From Acidobacteriota bacterium (GTDB taxonomy: Bacteria > Acidobacteriota > Terriglobia > Bryobacterales > Bryobacteraceae), in contig JAFDVS010000091.1 of the NCBI GenBank assembly GCA_018268935.1, positions 45,564 to 109,563 of the forward strand: a DNA stretch of 64,000 bases, given 5' to 3'. This document shows, in pieces, positions 25,524 through 33,106 of the stretch. Under the pieces are notes generated by a model. The model saw only the letters and a program-made list of their open reading frames with translations. It did no database searches and was not told the DNA's origin. Position 1 is the first letter of the stretch, and each line of letters opens with the position of its first letter. The translations under genes were made by a program, and so were the position numbers.

Positions 25524-26090
25524 TCACGCGGAACCGGAGCGGCGGACGCGGAAACATGCGGCGATGAGTGCGGCGGCTGCCGTGACCATGGAGAACGTGG
25601 CTGGTTCCGGCACAGGAGCTTCGGCGAGGCTGATCGAAAACGCGCCATTGGCATTTAGCAAATTCCCTTGACCAGCAAAGCCGATGACCAGAATTTTGTC
25701 GACAGGAGACGCTATTTGATCAAGGCGCTGGAATCGAAATTGGGTGCTTCCTGGGGTCCTGCTGGCGGACCATCCGTTGAAGAACAGTCCACTCCCGCAG
25801 TTCTGGTTCAGCAGGAAATCGAATGTGTCCGCTGCGCCGTTCCCGGGCGTATCACATGCGCCTATCGCAGTTCCTGGATTGTTGGCGCCCGCCGTCATGT
25901 CAATCGTGTTCCCGGCCCACACAATAATGAAATCCGAGAACACGGGTACATCCGGGTCGTAGCGAAACGAACCGGATGAAGGTACGGCGCCAATGGTCGC
26001 CGTGAATTGGATGCTGTAAAGAACCGGCGCCGCGTGCGCGGAGCTGACTGCCCCCAGCAGCGCCAGAAAGAGTCCCAGAGAAAGTTTCAT
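25524..26090 (-). CDS. PEP-CTERM protein, copy B of a tandem pair
   Basis: 188 residues from ATG 26090 (AAGGA about 8 bases upstream). A tandem paralogue of 24879-25475: shared LYSIQFTAT, SFRYDPDVPVFSDFII and ACDTPGNGAADTFDF segments, then APVPEPATF, hydrophobic helix and a CFRVRRS tail. The diverged part is the middle loop between the second cysteine and the C-terminal signal. Function unknown beyond exosortase-dependent envelope targeting. Together with the following minus-strand genes it forms a PEP-CTERM-rich block. Confidence 0.9.
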   Translation of the reverse strand: MKLSLGLFLALLGAVSSAHAAPVLYSIQFTATIGAVPSSGSFRYDPDVPVFSDFIIVWAGNTIDMTAGANNPGTAIGACDTPGNGAADTFDFLLNQNCGSGLFFNGWSASRTPGSTQFRFQRLDQIASPVDKILVIGFAGQGNLLNANGAFSISLAEAPVPEPATFSMVTAAAALIAACFRVRRSGSA

Positions 26091-26128
26091 TTTTGTTCCT
26101 TGATTGAGAGTCTTCAGAGCCGCGCGCG

Positions 26129-26851
26129 TCAGCAAGCGGTTTTTCGAGCCCTTTCCACAAGTGCTCCTAATCCCAGCGCCACAAACCCGGCCAACACCAG
26201 CCCGAGCGCCGCAGGCTCCGGCACTTCGGCCAGCGTCATCGTGATGCTGTCCGGGAACTCGATGGTCCCTCGCGTCATCGATCTGATTTGCACCAGCACC
26301 GTACCCCGCACCGTCTGCCCCTGTTCAATGGCCAGTGTCCCGATCTCGAAGGAGTCCTGGATGTCCCCCGCGGTTGTCGGTGTCCCGGTTACGGTAAAAC
26401 TCCGATTCCCCACGCGGCTGGCTGATCCATTCCCCAGTGATCCGCTAACGGACCCGGAAACACCGGCGTCCGTGAATCCTTCCATGCTCACCCCAATGTC
26501 GAATACGCCACTGGTTTGCGCCACAAACGAAAAAGCGGCGCGCAGGAAAAGGTTCACACAGTTCGCCGCCCCGCACACGATGCTCACATCCGTGAACCGG
26601 AAAGTCACCGGATCCAGCACCGTGTAATCCGGGCCCGCGCCCGGTGGCGTGCCGCCCGGGCAAAACGGAGAGAAGCACGCTGTGCCGCCCCCGGTCGCGT
26701 TCACCCCAACCACCACGTTGCTCACCGTGGCCCTCACACCGCTCGTGCCAAACCCCGTATTCACCACCCCGGTGGTCGGATTCGAGATCACTGCCCCTGT
26801 CAACACAGCCGGCATGGCCAGCACTACCGCCGCTAAAATATTCTGCCGCAA
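26129..26851 (-). CDS. PEP-CTERM protein, distant member of the 27.8-31.1 kb family
   Basis: 240 residues, TTG start at 26851 with GAGGAGG 5 bases upstream. Signal peptide MRQNILAAVVLAMPAVLTGA, then VISNPTTGVVNTGFGTSGV and a CFSPFCPGGTPPGAGPDYTV segment that parallels the three close paralogues upstream (ISNPTAGIFD..., FCPGQAVPGAGPDY...). The C-terminal signal is EVPEPAALG, helix, VERARK. The shared start codon, leader and motifs indicate common descent with 27790-28509, 29558-30277 and 30357-31079, but with much more divergence. Confidence 0.88.
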   Translation of the reverse strand: MRQNILAAVVLAMPAVLTGAVISNPTTGVVNTGFGTSGVRATVSNVVVGVNATGGGTACFSPFCPGGTPPGAGPDYTVLDPVTFRFTDVSIVCGAANCVNLFLRAAFSFVAQTSGVFDIGVSMEGFTDAGVSGSVSGSLGNGSASRVGNRSFTVTGTPTTAGDIQDSFEIGTLAIEQGQTVRGTVLVQIRSMTRGTIEFPDSITMTLAEVPEPAALGLVLAGFVALGLGALVERARKTAC

Positions 26852-26924
26852 GCGCTCCTCCTCACAGAGCTACTTCGGGAACAGCGAGCGGTTTGTTACA
26901 CGAAATGGGGTGGTCGCCCGGCGC

Positions 26925-27734
26925 TTAACTGCGGGCTACCACCCAGGATCTGCTTTCCATCATCTTGGCAGCGGCGCCCAGACCCGCAATCTCATTGCAG
27001 TTGGCGGCGGTCGGGTCGGTGAGCACGGCTTTGATCTTCGGATCGATCGGCCCGCCCTCCGCAATCTGGCTGCAATTGCCCGAATTGGCCAGCTTGTTGC
27101 TGTTCAGCATCACCGTCCACGTTGGATCCGAATCGGTAAAACTGGATGGCTGAAACGTCGCCTGCCAGTGCATGTTCCACAGGAAATGCTTGAGGAACTG
27201 ATACTGCTTGGAGGGATTCATCAGCGCCAGCACCGTGCAGAAGTGAAACTCCAACTGCACCTCTCGAAGGAAATTGTACTTCTTCGTGAGCGAGTTCATG
27301 TGATACAGCGGATAGGTCTCATGCGGACCATCCATCAATTGCACTTTCAGCGTCATCGGCAGCTTGCCGTTACTGGCCAGCGCCAGATCCTTGCCCGAAA
27401 GATTCTGAAACCAGATTTCTCCCTTGGATTTCGTATCGCGGCAATGCGTCGCTCCACGCAATGTGGAACTGCCACGATTCACATACGCGCTGCCATCCGC
27501 GTCTATCGCGCCTCGATAATAACCCCAGTTGGTTTCGAGAAACTGCACCTGGATGAAGCCGAGCGTCCATCCCGCCGGGTTATCACCTTCGATGCCCGTG
27601 AGCTGGCATTCGGCTGAAGCCTCAATAGCAACACTATTGAACTCCATGTCCGTGCTGTATTTTTCCGGAGTTTTTACTCCCGGCTTGGTCGTGATCTTGA
27701 GGGAAGCCGAACCCGGCAGATAGCTGATCGCCAT
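26925..27734 (-). CDS. Unrecognised cytoplasmic protein, leaderless-type start
   Basis: 269 residues, no signal peptide and no membrane segment. Aromatic-rich and probably mostly beta (QVQFLETNWGYYRGAID, REVQLEFHFCTVLALM, FLWNMHWQATFQPSSF). Contains five cysteines without an obvious metal motif. I recognise no family. ATG 27734 is preceded only 6 bases away by a perfect TATAAT, so transcription would begin at or next to the ATG, implying a leaderless mRNA. It lies among PEP-CTERM genes but shares no motif with them. Confidence 0.65.
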   Translation of the reverse strand: MAISYLPGSASLKITTKPGVKTPEKYSTDMEFNSVAIEASAECQLTGIEGDNPAGWTLGFIQVQFLETNWGYYRGAIDADGSAYVNRGSSTLRGATHCRDTKSKGEIWFQNLSGKDLALASNGKLPMTLKVQLMDGPHETYPLYHMNSLTKKYNFLREVQLEFHFCTVLALMNPSKQYQFLKHFLWNMHWQATFQPSSFTDSDPTWTVMLNSNKLANSGNCSQIAEGGPIDPKIKAVLTDPTAANCNEIAGLGAAAKMMESRSWVVARS

Positions 27735-27740
27735 GCTGGC

Positions 27741-27746
27741 ATTATA
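27741..27746 (-). promoter_or_regulatory. Consensus -10 box, leaderless promoter
   Basis: TATAAT on the minus strand ends 6 bases before ATG 27734; the expected start of transcription coincides with the start codon. No good -35 is seen 17 bases further up. Confidence 0.5.
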
Positions 27747-27789
27747 CAGATCGCCGCCGCGCCTTCGGAAAAATACTACGGCATCCGGT

Positions 27790-28509
27790 CTATGACAGGC
27801 GAGTCCGGCCGATCACCAACACAGCCAGCGCGGCAGCCATCAGTCCCCATGTGGCAGGCTCCGGCACGGCGGTATCGGCCAGGGTCAACGTCAGACTGTC
27901 CGGCAGAATGATAGATTCCCCCGGGCCCATTGCGGGAAAGATCAGCGAAACTCTCGCCAGGATGCGATCCCCCGCGCTCACGTTGAGTGTGCCCAAAGAA
28001 AAAGAATCATTGATCTCCACCATCTGCACAGGGCCAACGATGCTGACCGGAGGAACCGCCAGCGTTTGATTGCCGGACAAGCTGGTGGACGTGTTCTGGT
28101 TGACCAACAATCCGCCGAAGTTCAAATAGAGTCCCGGACTGGCGTATCCGTCGGTGGCGAAACTGGCTCCATACTGCGCGTTTTGAGTGGCCACGAAGGA
28201 GAAATACGCGTCTGCTAAACCCTGGCAGCCGAAGCCCGATGCGCATACCGTTTGGAAGCCGGTGAGCTTCATCGTGAGCGGGTCCGATACGTCGTAGTCC
28301 GGACCAGCCCCCGGAACTGCTTGTCCCGGGCAGAATCCGTCGAAACAGGCCGTTGCGCTGAAAGATGCGTTAAAAGCTTGCCCAGAGAAACTGCCGGTCA
28401 CACCGGCGTTCGTGTAGGCGCTGTCAAAAATGCCGGCGGTGGGGTTCGAGATCAGGCCCGCCATTGCGGGAAGGGCGCTGAGCACAAGCAGCAACAACGA
28501 AGTACGCAA
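27790..28509 (-). CDS. PEP-CTERM protein, paralogue 1 of the main family
   Basis: 239 residues, TTG start at 28509 with AGGAGG 6 bases upstream. Signal peptide, ISNPTAGIFDSAYTNAGVTG, FCPGQAVPGAGPDYDVSDPL, EINDSFSLGTLNVSAGDRI and the sorting signal AVPEPATWG-helix-RTRLS. Five N-X-S/T sequons (NAS, NTS, NQT, NDS, NVS); EINDS also has the acidic -2 residue used by bacterial PglB. Same architecture as 29558-30277 and 30357-31079. Upstream on the other strand lies a decayed start of an oligosaccharyltransferase gene, mirroring the intact arrangement at 31.1 kb. Confidence 0.92.
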   Translation of the reverse strand: MRTSLLLLVLSALPAMAGLISNPTAGIFDSAYTNAGVTGSFSGQAFNASFSATACFDGFCPGQAVPGAGPDYDVSDPLTMKLTGFQTVCASGFGCQGLADAYFSFVATQNAQYGASFATDGYASPGLYLNFGGLLVNQNTSTSLSGNQTLAVPPVSIVGPVQMVEINDSFSLGTLNVSAGDRILARVSLIFPAMGPGESIILPDSLTLTLADTAVPEPATWGLMAAALAVLVIGRTRLS

Positions 28510-28600
28510 TCGGAGCCTCCTGGAGAACTCGGATAAAAAGAGAGATTCGTCAGCTTATCATGCGCGCCAATCGCTCTTCCAGCGTCTGGACCACTGAAAA

Positions 28601-28694
28601 TAAGCCATTTTTGCTGTTTTTTTTGTCTGAGTGGTGCTGGCCTTGGTCGGTGCGTAAGCTGTCTCTCTGGGACAACGTATTCACTCTAACGGCG
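28601..28694 (+). pseudogene. Decayed 5' remnant of an STT3-like oligosaccharyltransferase gene
   Basis: This stretch aligns with the first about 90 bases of the intact gene at 31166. By eye about 75% of positions match over about 86 bases, with two single-base gaps. The encoded peptide LWDNVFT matches PWDNVFT of the intact protein. The start codon is lost (ATG to ATA) and the match stops after ACGGCG, where the VanZ gene's 3' end takes over. The leader before it (28510-28600) also resembles 31080-31165, including TCCTCCTG..GAACTC and AGAGAGATT. So a PEP-CTERM/oligosaccharyltransferase divergent unit was copied and then truncated. Confidence 0.65.
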
Positions 28695-29558
28695 CAGGTT
28701 GCCGCCGCTCCATTCCCAATACCGGTCCAGTGTGCTGTAGATGCAAAACAGCACCGCCATCAGCGATACGCCTTCCGCCGGATGCAGGATGTGAAACGTC
28801 TTCGGACCCCAGGTGGCATCGAAAAACCAGAACGGCTTCGGCTCCATGCGGCTCAGCGAGAGCAGCGGCTTCGCCCCCGTCTTCGGTTCATAAACCATCA
28901 TGTGTCCGCTCGCCAGCATCAGCAATCCTGCCAGCAGCAATCCCAACGCCGTACGCCAACCCCATCCGCCCAGTTGCGCCCGCAGCAGCGCCACTCCGCC
29001 CATCGAAACCGGCTGCATCGTCGCCATCGAACAAATCCACACCACGCCTAACCCCGCGCCGCAGGCATTCATGATCACATCGTTGAAATCGTAAGGAATG
29101 CCCCAGCCCGCATGCAACACCGCGTATTGCCAGCCCTCATCGAATGCCCCACAGAGCGTGGTCCACACCGCGGTCTGCCCGAAACGGCGCGTCAACGCGA
29201 AGATCGGAAAGGTGAGCAGGGCGTACTGGAAAAAGTGGATGAACTCGTTGTTGTTCACGCTCAGCCAGCGCACGGCGGCGAAGGTGAACACGACGGTCGC
29301 GGCCCAATACCCTGCCTTCAGCCCCCCACCCGGTTGCCCCAGCACACGCCGAACCAGATAGAGGGTGACAGCCAGGAAAAGAATACGGAAGGTCCAACCA
29401 ACAGCAGTCAGCCACGTATTGGCCGTCACTTTCTGCATCGCGGCAACTACGAAGCCTTGCACTTCTTCATGCTGCGTGCTGACGGCCAATACATATGCCG
29501 CGATCAAAACCAAAGACGCAAGCCGGTGCGCGGCGAACCAGGCGAGCGTCCGATCCAT
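28686..29558 (-). CDS. VanZ-family multi-pass membrane protein
   Basis: 290 residues with about seven hydrophobic segments. VanZ signature features: NNEFIHFFQYALLTF, GAFDEGWQYAVLH, then YDFNDVIMNACGAGLG. VanZ-family domains occur widely outside glycopeptide resistance and are also found near or fused to exosortases; biochemical function is unknown. ATG 29558 overlaps the stop of the upstream PEP-CTERM gene by one base (TAATG), so its translation is coupled to that substrate gene. The last codons are derived from the decayed oligosaccharyltransferase sequence. A resistance role is not supported by context. Confidence 0.82.
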   Translation of the reverse strand: MDRTLAWFAAHRLASLVLIAAYVLAVSTQHEEVQGFVVAAMQKVTANTWLTAVGWTFRILFLAVTLYLVRRVLGQPGGGLKAGYWAATVVFTFAAVRWLSVNNNEFIHFFQYALLTFPIFALTRRFGQTAVWTTLCGAFDEGWQYAVLHAGWGIPYDFNDVIMNACGAGLGVVWICSMATMQPVSMGGVALLRAQLGGWGWRTALGLLLAGLLMLASGHMMVYEPKTGAKPLLSLSRMEPKPFWFFDATWGPKTFHILHPAEGVSLMAVLFCIYSTLDRYWEWSGGNLRR

Positions 29559-30277
29559 TACAGGCGTTTCCGGCCAATCACCAACGCGGCGAGAGCAGCA
29601 GCCATCAGGCCCAACGTGGCGGGCTCCGGCACGGACGTATCCACCAGCGTCAATGTCAAGCTGTCCGGCAGATTGATGGATCGCCCCGCGGGAAGAAAGG
29701 GAAAGTTCACAGAGACTCGCGCATAGATCTGATCCCCCGCGTTCACGTTCAGTGTGCCTAACGTGAAGGAATCGTTGATGTTGGCCAGCGGCACAGGACC
29801 GCCGGTGCTGTTGACCGGTGCGATCGCGAGCGTTTGATTGCCAAAGATGCCCGTCTGGGCTGTATTGTTGATCAGGAAGCCGCCGAAGAGGAATGTGAGT
29901 CCCGTACTGGCTGTTCCATCAATAGCGAAACGGGCTTCATACTGGGCATTTGCGGTAGCAAAGAAAGAGAAATACGCGTCCGCGGCGCCCCCGCAGGGCC
30001 CGGTGCGAAGTTCGCAATCCGCTTGGAAGCTGGTGAGCTTCATCGTCAGCGGGTCGGAGACGTTGTAGTCGGGGCCAGCGCCGGGAACTGCTTGCCCCGG
30101 GCAGAATCCGTCGTAACACGCAGTGCCGGTGACCGATGCGGTGCCCGCCGGACCCGCATAGCTACCGCTTACGCCGGCGTTCGCGAAGCCGTCAAAAATG
30201 CCTGCCGTGGGGTTCGAGATCAGACCCGCCATGGCGGGAAGGGCACTGAGCACAAGCGAGAGAAAGAGAGTACGCAA
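29558..30277 (-). CDS. PEP-CTERM protein, paralogue 2 of the main family
   Basis: 239 residues, TTG start at 30277 with AGGAGG 6 bases upstream; the frame can be extended 36 codons further but without a signal peptide. Contains ISNPTAGIFDGFANAGVSG, FCPGQAVPGAGPDYNVSDPL, NINDSFTLGTLNVNAGDQI and SVPEPATLG-helix-GRKRL. Five N-X-S/T sequons (NVS, NNT, NQT, NST, NDS). Most similar to 30357-31079. The stop overlaps the VanZ start (TAATG), indicating a two-gene operon. Confidence 0.93.
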   Translation of the reverse strand: MRTLFLSLVLSALPAMAGLISNPTAGIFDGFANAGVSGSYAGPAGTASVTGTACYDGFCPGQAVPGAGPDYNVSDPLTMKLTSFQADCELRTGPCGGAADAYFSFFATANAQYEARFAIDGTASTGLTFLFGGFLINNTAQTGIFGNQTLAIAPVNSTGGPVPLANINDSFTLGTLNVNAGDQIYARVSVNFPFLPAGRSINLPDSLTLTLVDTSVPEPATLGLMAAALAALVIGRKRL

Positions 30278-30356
30278 ACGAGTCCTCCTGTTAGAACTCC
30301 GAGAAGAGAGATTATCGAGAGTACCACGCTCGCCCTCACCGATTCCACAGCCCGGA

Positions 30357-31079
30357 CTACATACGTCGCGCGGTTTTCCGCCCAATCACCAGCGCCGCCA
30401 CTGCCGCAGCCATCAGCCCCAACGTGGCGGGCTCCGGCACGGAGGTATCGACCAGCGTCAACGTCAGGCTGTCCGGTAGTAGGATGGTTTGCCCCTGGAC
30501 CAAGTCAATACCCAGCGAGATCCGTGCATAGATCTGATCCCCCGCGTTCACGTTGATCGTGCCCAACGAAAAAGAATCGTTGATCGTTGCCAGCGGAGCA
30601 GGGAAGCTGGTGCTATTGACCGGCGGCAAGGACATCGTCTGATTGCCAAACAACATAACGGAAGTGTTCTGGTTAAGCAAAAATCCGCCGTAGAGCAGGG
30701 ACTGATTCCCACTGCCCTGTCCATCGATAGAGAAACTGGCTGCATACTGGGCATTGGCGGTGGCGTAGAAGGAGAAATACGCGTCCACGTAACCCCCGCA
30801 GGCGCTGGCGGAGGGTGCGCATTCTGCCTGGAAGCTGGTGAGCTTCATCGTCAGCGGATCCGCCACGTTGTAGTCAGGACCTGCGCCGGGAACTGCCTGC
30901 CCCGGACAGAAACCGTCGTAACAGGCTGTGCCGCTAATGACTGCGTGCGGCTGGCCACTGAAGCTACCGGTTACCCCGGCGTTCGTGAAGCCGTCGAAAA
31001 TGCCTGCCGTGGGGTTCGAAATCAGACCAGCCATGGCGGGAAGGGCACTGAGCACAACAGAGAGAAATAGAGTGCGCAA
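30357..31079 (-). CDS. PEP-CTERM protein, paralogue 3 of the main family
   Basis: 240 residues, TTG start at 31079 with AGGAGG 7 bases upstream. ISNPTAGIFDGFTNAGVTG, FCPGQAVPGAGPDYNVADPL, TINDSFSLGTINVNAGDQI and SVPEPATLG-helix-GRKTARRM. Five N-X-S/T sequons (NQS, NTS, NQT, NST, NDS). Divergent from the oligosaccharyltransferase gene with only 86 bases between the starts, so the two probably share a bidirectional promoter region. Confidence 0.93.
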   Translation of the reverse strand: MRTLFLSVVLSALPAMAGLISNPTAGIFDGFTNAGVTGSFSGQPHAVISGTACYDGFCPGQAVPGAGPDYNVADPLTMKLTSFQAECAPSASACGGYVDAYFSFYATANAQYAASFSIDGQGSGNQSLLYGGFLLNQNTSVMLFGNQTMSLPPVNSTSFPAPLATINDSFSLGTINVNAGDQIYARISLGIDLVQGQTILLPDSLTLTLVDTSVPEPATLGLMAAAVAALVIGRKTARRM

Positions 31080-31165
31080 AATGAATCCTCCTGAGAACTC
31101 CGAAAAGAGAGATTATCGAGACTACCATATCCGCGCAGTGCCTGTCCCGGTCTAGACTACAGAAG
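31080..31165. promoter_or_regulatory. Bidirectional intergenic region, PEP-CTERM / oligosaccharyltransferase
   Basis: 86 bases between two divergent starts. The PEP-CTERM-proximal part (AGGAGG, GAGTTCTC, AATCTCTC on the minus strand) recurs in front of the other two paralogues at 28510-28560 and 30278-30340. The element therefore predates the duplications and is likely to contain the shared promoter. No consensus -35/-10 pair is clear. Confidence 0.45.
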
Positions 31166-33106
31166 ATGCGCCGTTTTGCTTCCTTGTTTGTACTAGTGGT
31201 ACTTGCCTTCGCCGTGCGCATGCTGGCGCCTTGGGACAATGTATTCACCCCCAACGGCGTCCTGCTCCAGGAAAACGACGCCTGGTATCACCGCCGCGTC
31301 GTCGAACTCATCCAGCAGCAGTGGCCGCAGCGCCCCCGCATCGATCCCCTCGGCCAACCCGGCGGCGCTCCCCTCCATCACGCCTTGCTGTTCGACTACC
31401 TCGTCGCCGCCTCCTGCCCCGGTTGCAGCGAGCAAGCCCGCGATACCGCCCTCGCCGTCGCCCCCGCCATGCTCGGCGCAATCGCTGTGGCCTTGTGCTG
31501 GATCATCGGCTACCGCCTGGGAGGCGAGCGCACCGCCCTCATCGCCGGACTCGCCATGGGGCTCACCCCCAGCGCTTTCGCCATCGTCTCCGAACTCGGC
31601 TATTCCGACCATCATGTGCTCGAAGTGCTCGTCTCCGCCTGGGTCTTGTTGGAACTACTGCGCCTCGACGGCCTCCAACGCTGGCCGCAGGGCTGGCGCC
31701 TCGGGCTCGCGCTCAGTGTCTTCTGCTTCACCTGGACCGGCGCGGCGATGATCCTCGGCCTCACCGGCATCTTCCTGCTCAGCGAAATCCTGCGCCGCGA
31801 TCGCCTTGCCTCCGGCCCCCTGCGCCTGGCCGCGGCCATGACCGTGATCGCGTCCTTCTCCTTAGGCGGCCTGCTATGGCAGGAGTACACGCGCCTCGCC
31901 GCTCTCGGATTGCTTGCCCTCACCCTCGCCTGGGATCTGCCCCGCAAATGGCTGATCACCACCGGAGCCGTCATCGCCGCTGCTGGCACGGCCTACCTGA
32001 CGGGCACCTCGGAAGGGCTGGCGATCGTCAAACGCCTCTTCCCCGGCGGATCGCGCGCCCTGGTGGCCGAACTGCGTCCCTTGCTCTACTACGCCGGCAC
32101 GCTCGATCTCTCCATGCTTTGGACCGAGTTCGGCTTCACCCTCCCGTTCTCCCTCGCCGGCTGGATCCTGGCCGCATTGCAGCTAAAGGATCGCCAGTGG
32201 CGTCTCGTCTGGGGGTGGGCCACCTTCTTCATCGCTCTCACCCTGATGCAATACCGCATGGCTGCCTACGCCATATTGCCGCTGGCCCTGCTCGCCGGGC
32301 GCACGGCCTCCGTTTCGCGCAACGTGGCCATCGCCTGCGCCCTGTTCGTCGGTGTCGGCAACCTGCCGCTGGTGGCCCGGCGCCTCCATCAAAACCTCGG
32401 GCCTACGCCCGAGATGCTGCATGCGCTCGCCTGGCTCCGCGACGATACCCCGCCGCTCGAAAAAGGCCTCTACAGCATTCAGAACTGGTGGGACACCGGC
32501 TACTGCATTTCCTCCATCGCCCGCCGCATTCCCGCCTCCAACCCGACCCAGTACAAAGCACGCCAGGCCGCCCTGATCTACACCACCACCGATCGACAGG
32601 AAGCGCTCGCCCTGCTCAAGGAGAACGGAGCCCGCTACCTCTGGTTCGATCACCGTCTGCCCATGCGCCGCTCGGGTTCCAATCATTTCCAAGCCATGCT
32701 CGACTGGGCCGAGCGCCGCTATGACGACTACTTCATCACCCTCATCCGCCGCACCCCCGAAGGCGACAAGCCGATGCTGTTCTTCAAACCCGCCTACTAC
32801 CAATCCGTCCTCGGCCGCGTCTACCTGCACCGCGCCCGCCCATTCACTCCTCGCGACAGCACAACCGTGATCGTCGCCGCCGGCGGGTACATCACCAGCG
32901 AGAAAATCTACACGCGTTACGAAGACGCCGTCGAAGCCGTCAAGCAGACCCCCGGCGCCATGCTGCTCGGCCACGACGCCGCCGTGAGTTGTGTGCCGCT
33001 CGAACCCTGGCCCGAATTCGAACAGGTGTACCTATCCCCGATCCGCATCAAAGAGCGCGACGGCGAACCGGTGGGTGCGGTGGATATTTACTCCGTGCGT
33101 TACTGA
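31166..33106 (+). CDS. STT3/AglB/PglB-like oligosaccharyltransferase
   Basis: 646 residues. Multi-pass membrane N-terminal part (about 12 hydrophobic helices to residue about 410) and a small soluble C-terminal domain. GT-C/STT3 motifs: acidic loop QENDAWYHRRVVEL (about residues 36-49, first external loop), GYSDHHVLEVL (about 147-157, like the archaeal GxxDHHxxEV loop), and QNWWDTGYCISSIARRIP (about 438-455), the WWDYG acceptor-binding motif with Tyr replaced by Thr. These enzymes transfer a lipid-linked glycan to Asn in N-X-S/T on the outer face of the membrane. No separate glycan-assembly genes are in the window. A plain GT-C glycosyltransferase is the main alternative. Overlaps the convergent S41 gene by 7 bases. 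Confidence 0.8.
   Translation: MRRFASLFVLVVLAFAVRMLAPWDNVFTPNGVLLQENDAWYHRRVVELIQQQWPQRPRIDPLGQPGGAPLHHALLFDYLVAASCPGCSEQARDTALAVAPAMLGAIAVALCWIIGYRLGGERTALIAGLAMGLTPSAFAIVSELGYSDHHVLEVLVSAWVLLELLRLDGLQRWPQGWRLGLALSVFCFTWTGAAMILGLTGIFLLSEILRRDRLASGPLRLAAAMTVIASFSLGGLLWQEYTRLAALGLLALTLAWDLPRKWLITTGAVIAAAGTAYLTGTSEGLAIVKRLFPGGSRALVAELRPLLYYAGTLDLSMLWTEFGFTLPFSLAGWILAALQLKDRQWRLVWGWATFFIALTLMQYRMAAYAILPLALLAGRTASVSRNVAIACALFVGVGNLPLVARRLHQNLGPTPEMLHALAWLRDDTPPLEKGLYSIQNWWDTGYCISSIARRIPASNPTQYKARQAALIYTTTDRQEALALLKENGARYLWFDHRLPMRRSGSNHFQAMLDWAERRYDDYFITLIRRTPEGDKPMLFFKPAYYQSVLGRVYLHRARPFTPRDSTTVIVAAGGYITSEKIYTRYEDAVEAVKQTPGAMLLGHDAAVSCVPLEPWPEFEQVYLSPIRIKERDGEPVGAVDIYSVRY

Noticed and set aside
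28686..29558. VanZ gene as glycopeptide resistance
   Set aside because: No vanA/B/H/X genes nearby and the gene is coupled to a PEP-CTERM gene; the family is broad.
31231..32724. 497-codon plus-strand frame within the oligosaccharyltransferase gene
   Set aside because: Arg/Pro/His-rich product in another frame; the membrane helices and WWDTG motif are in the 31166 frame.
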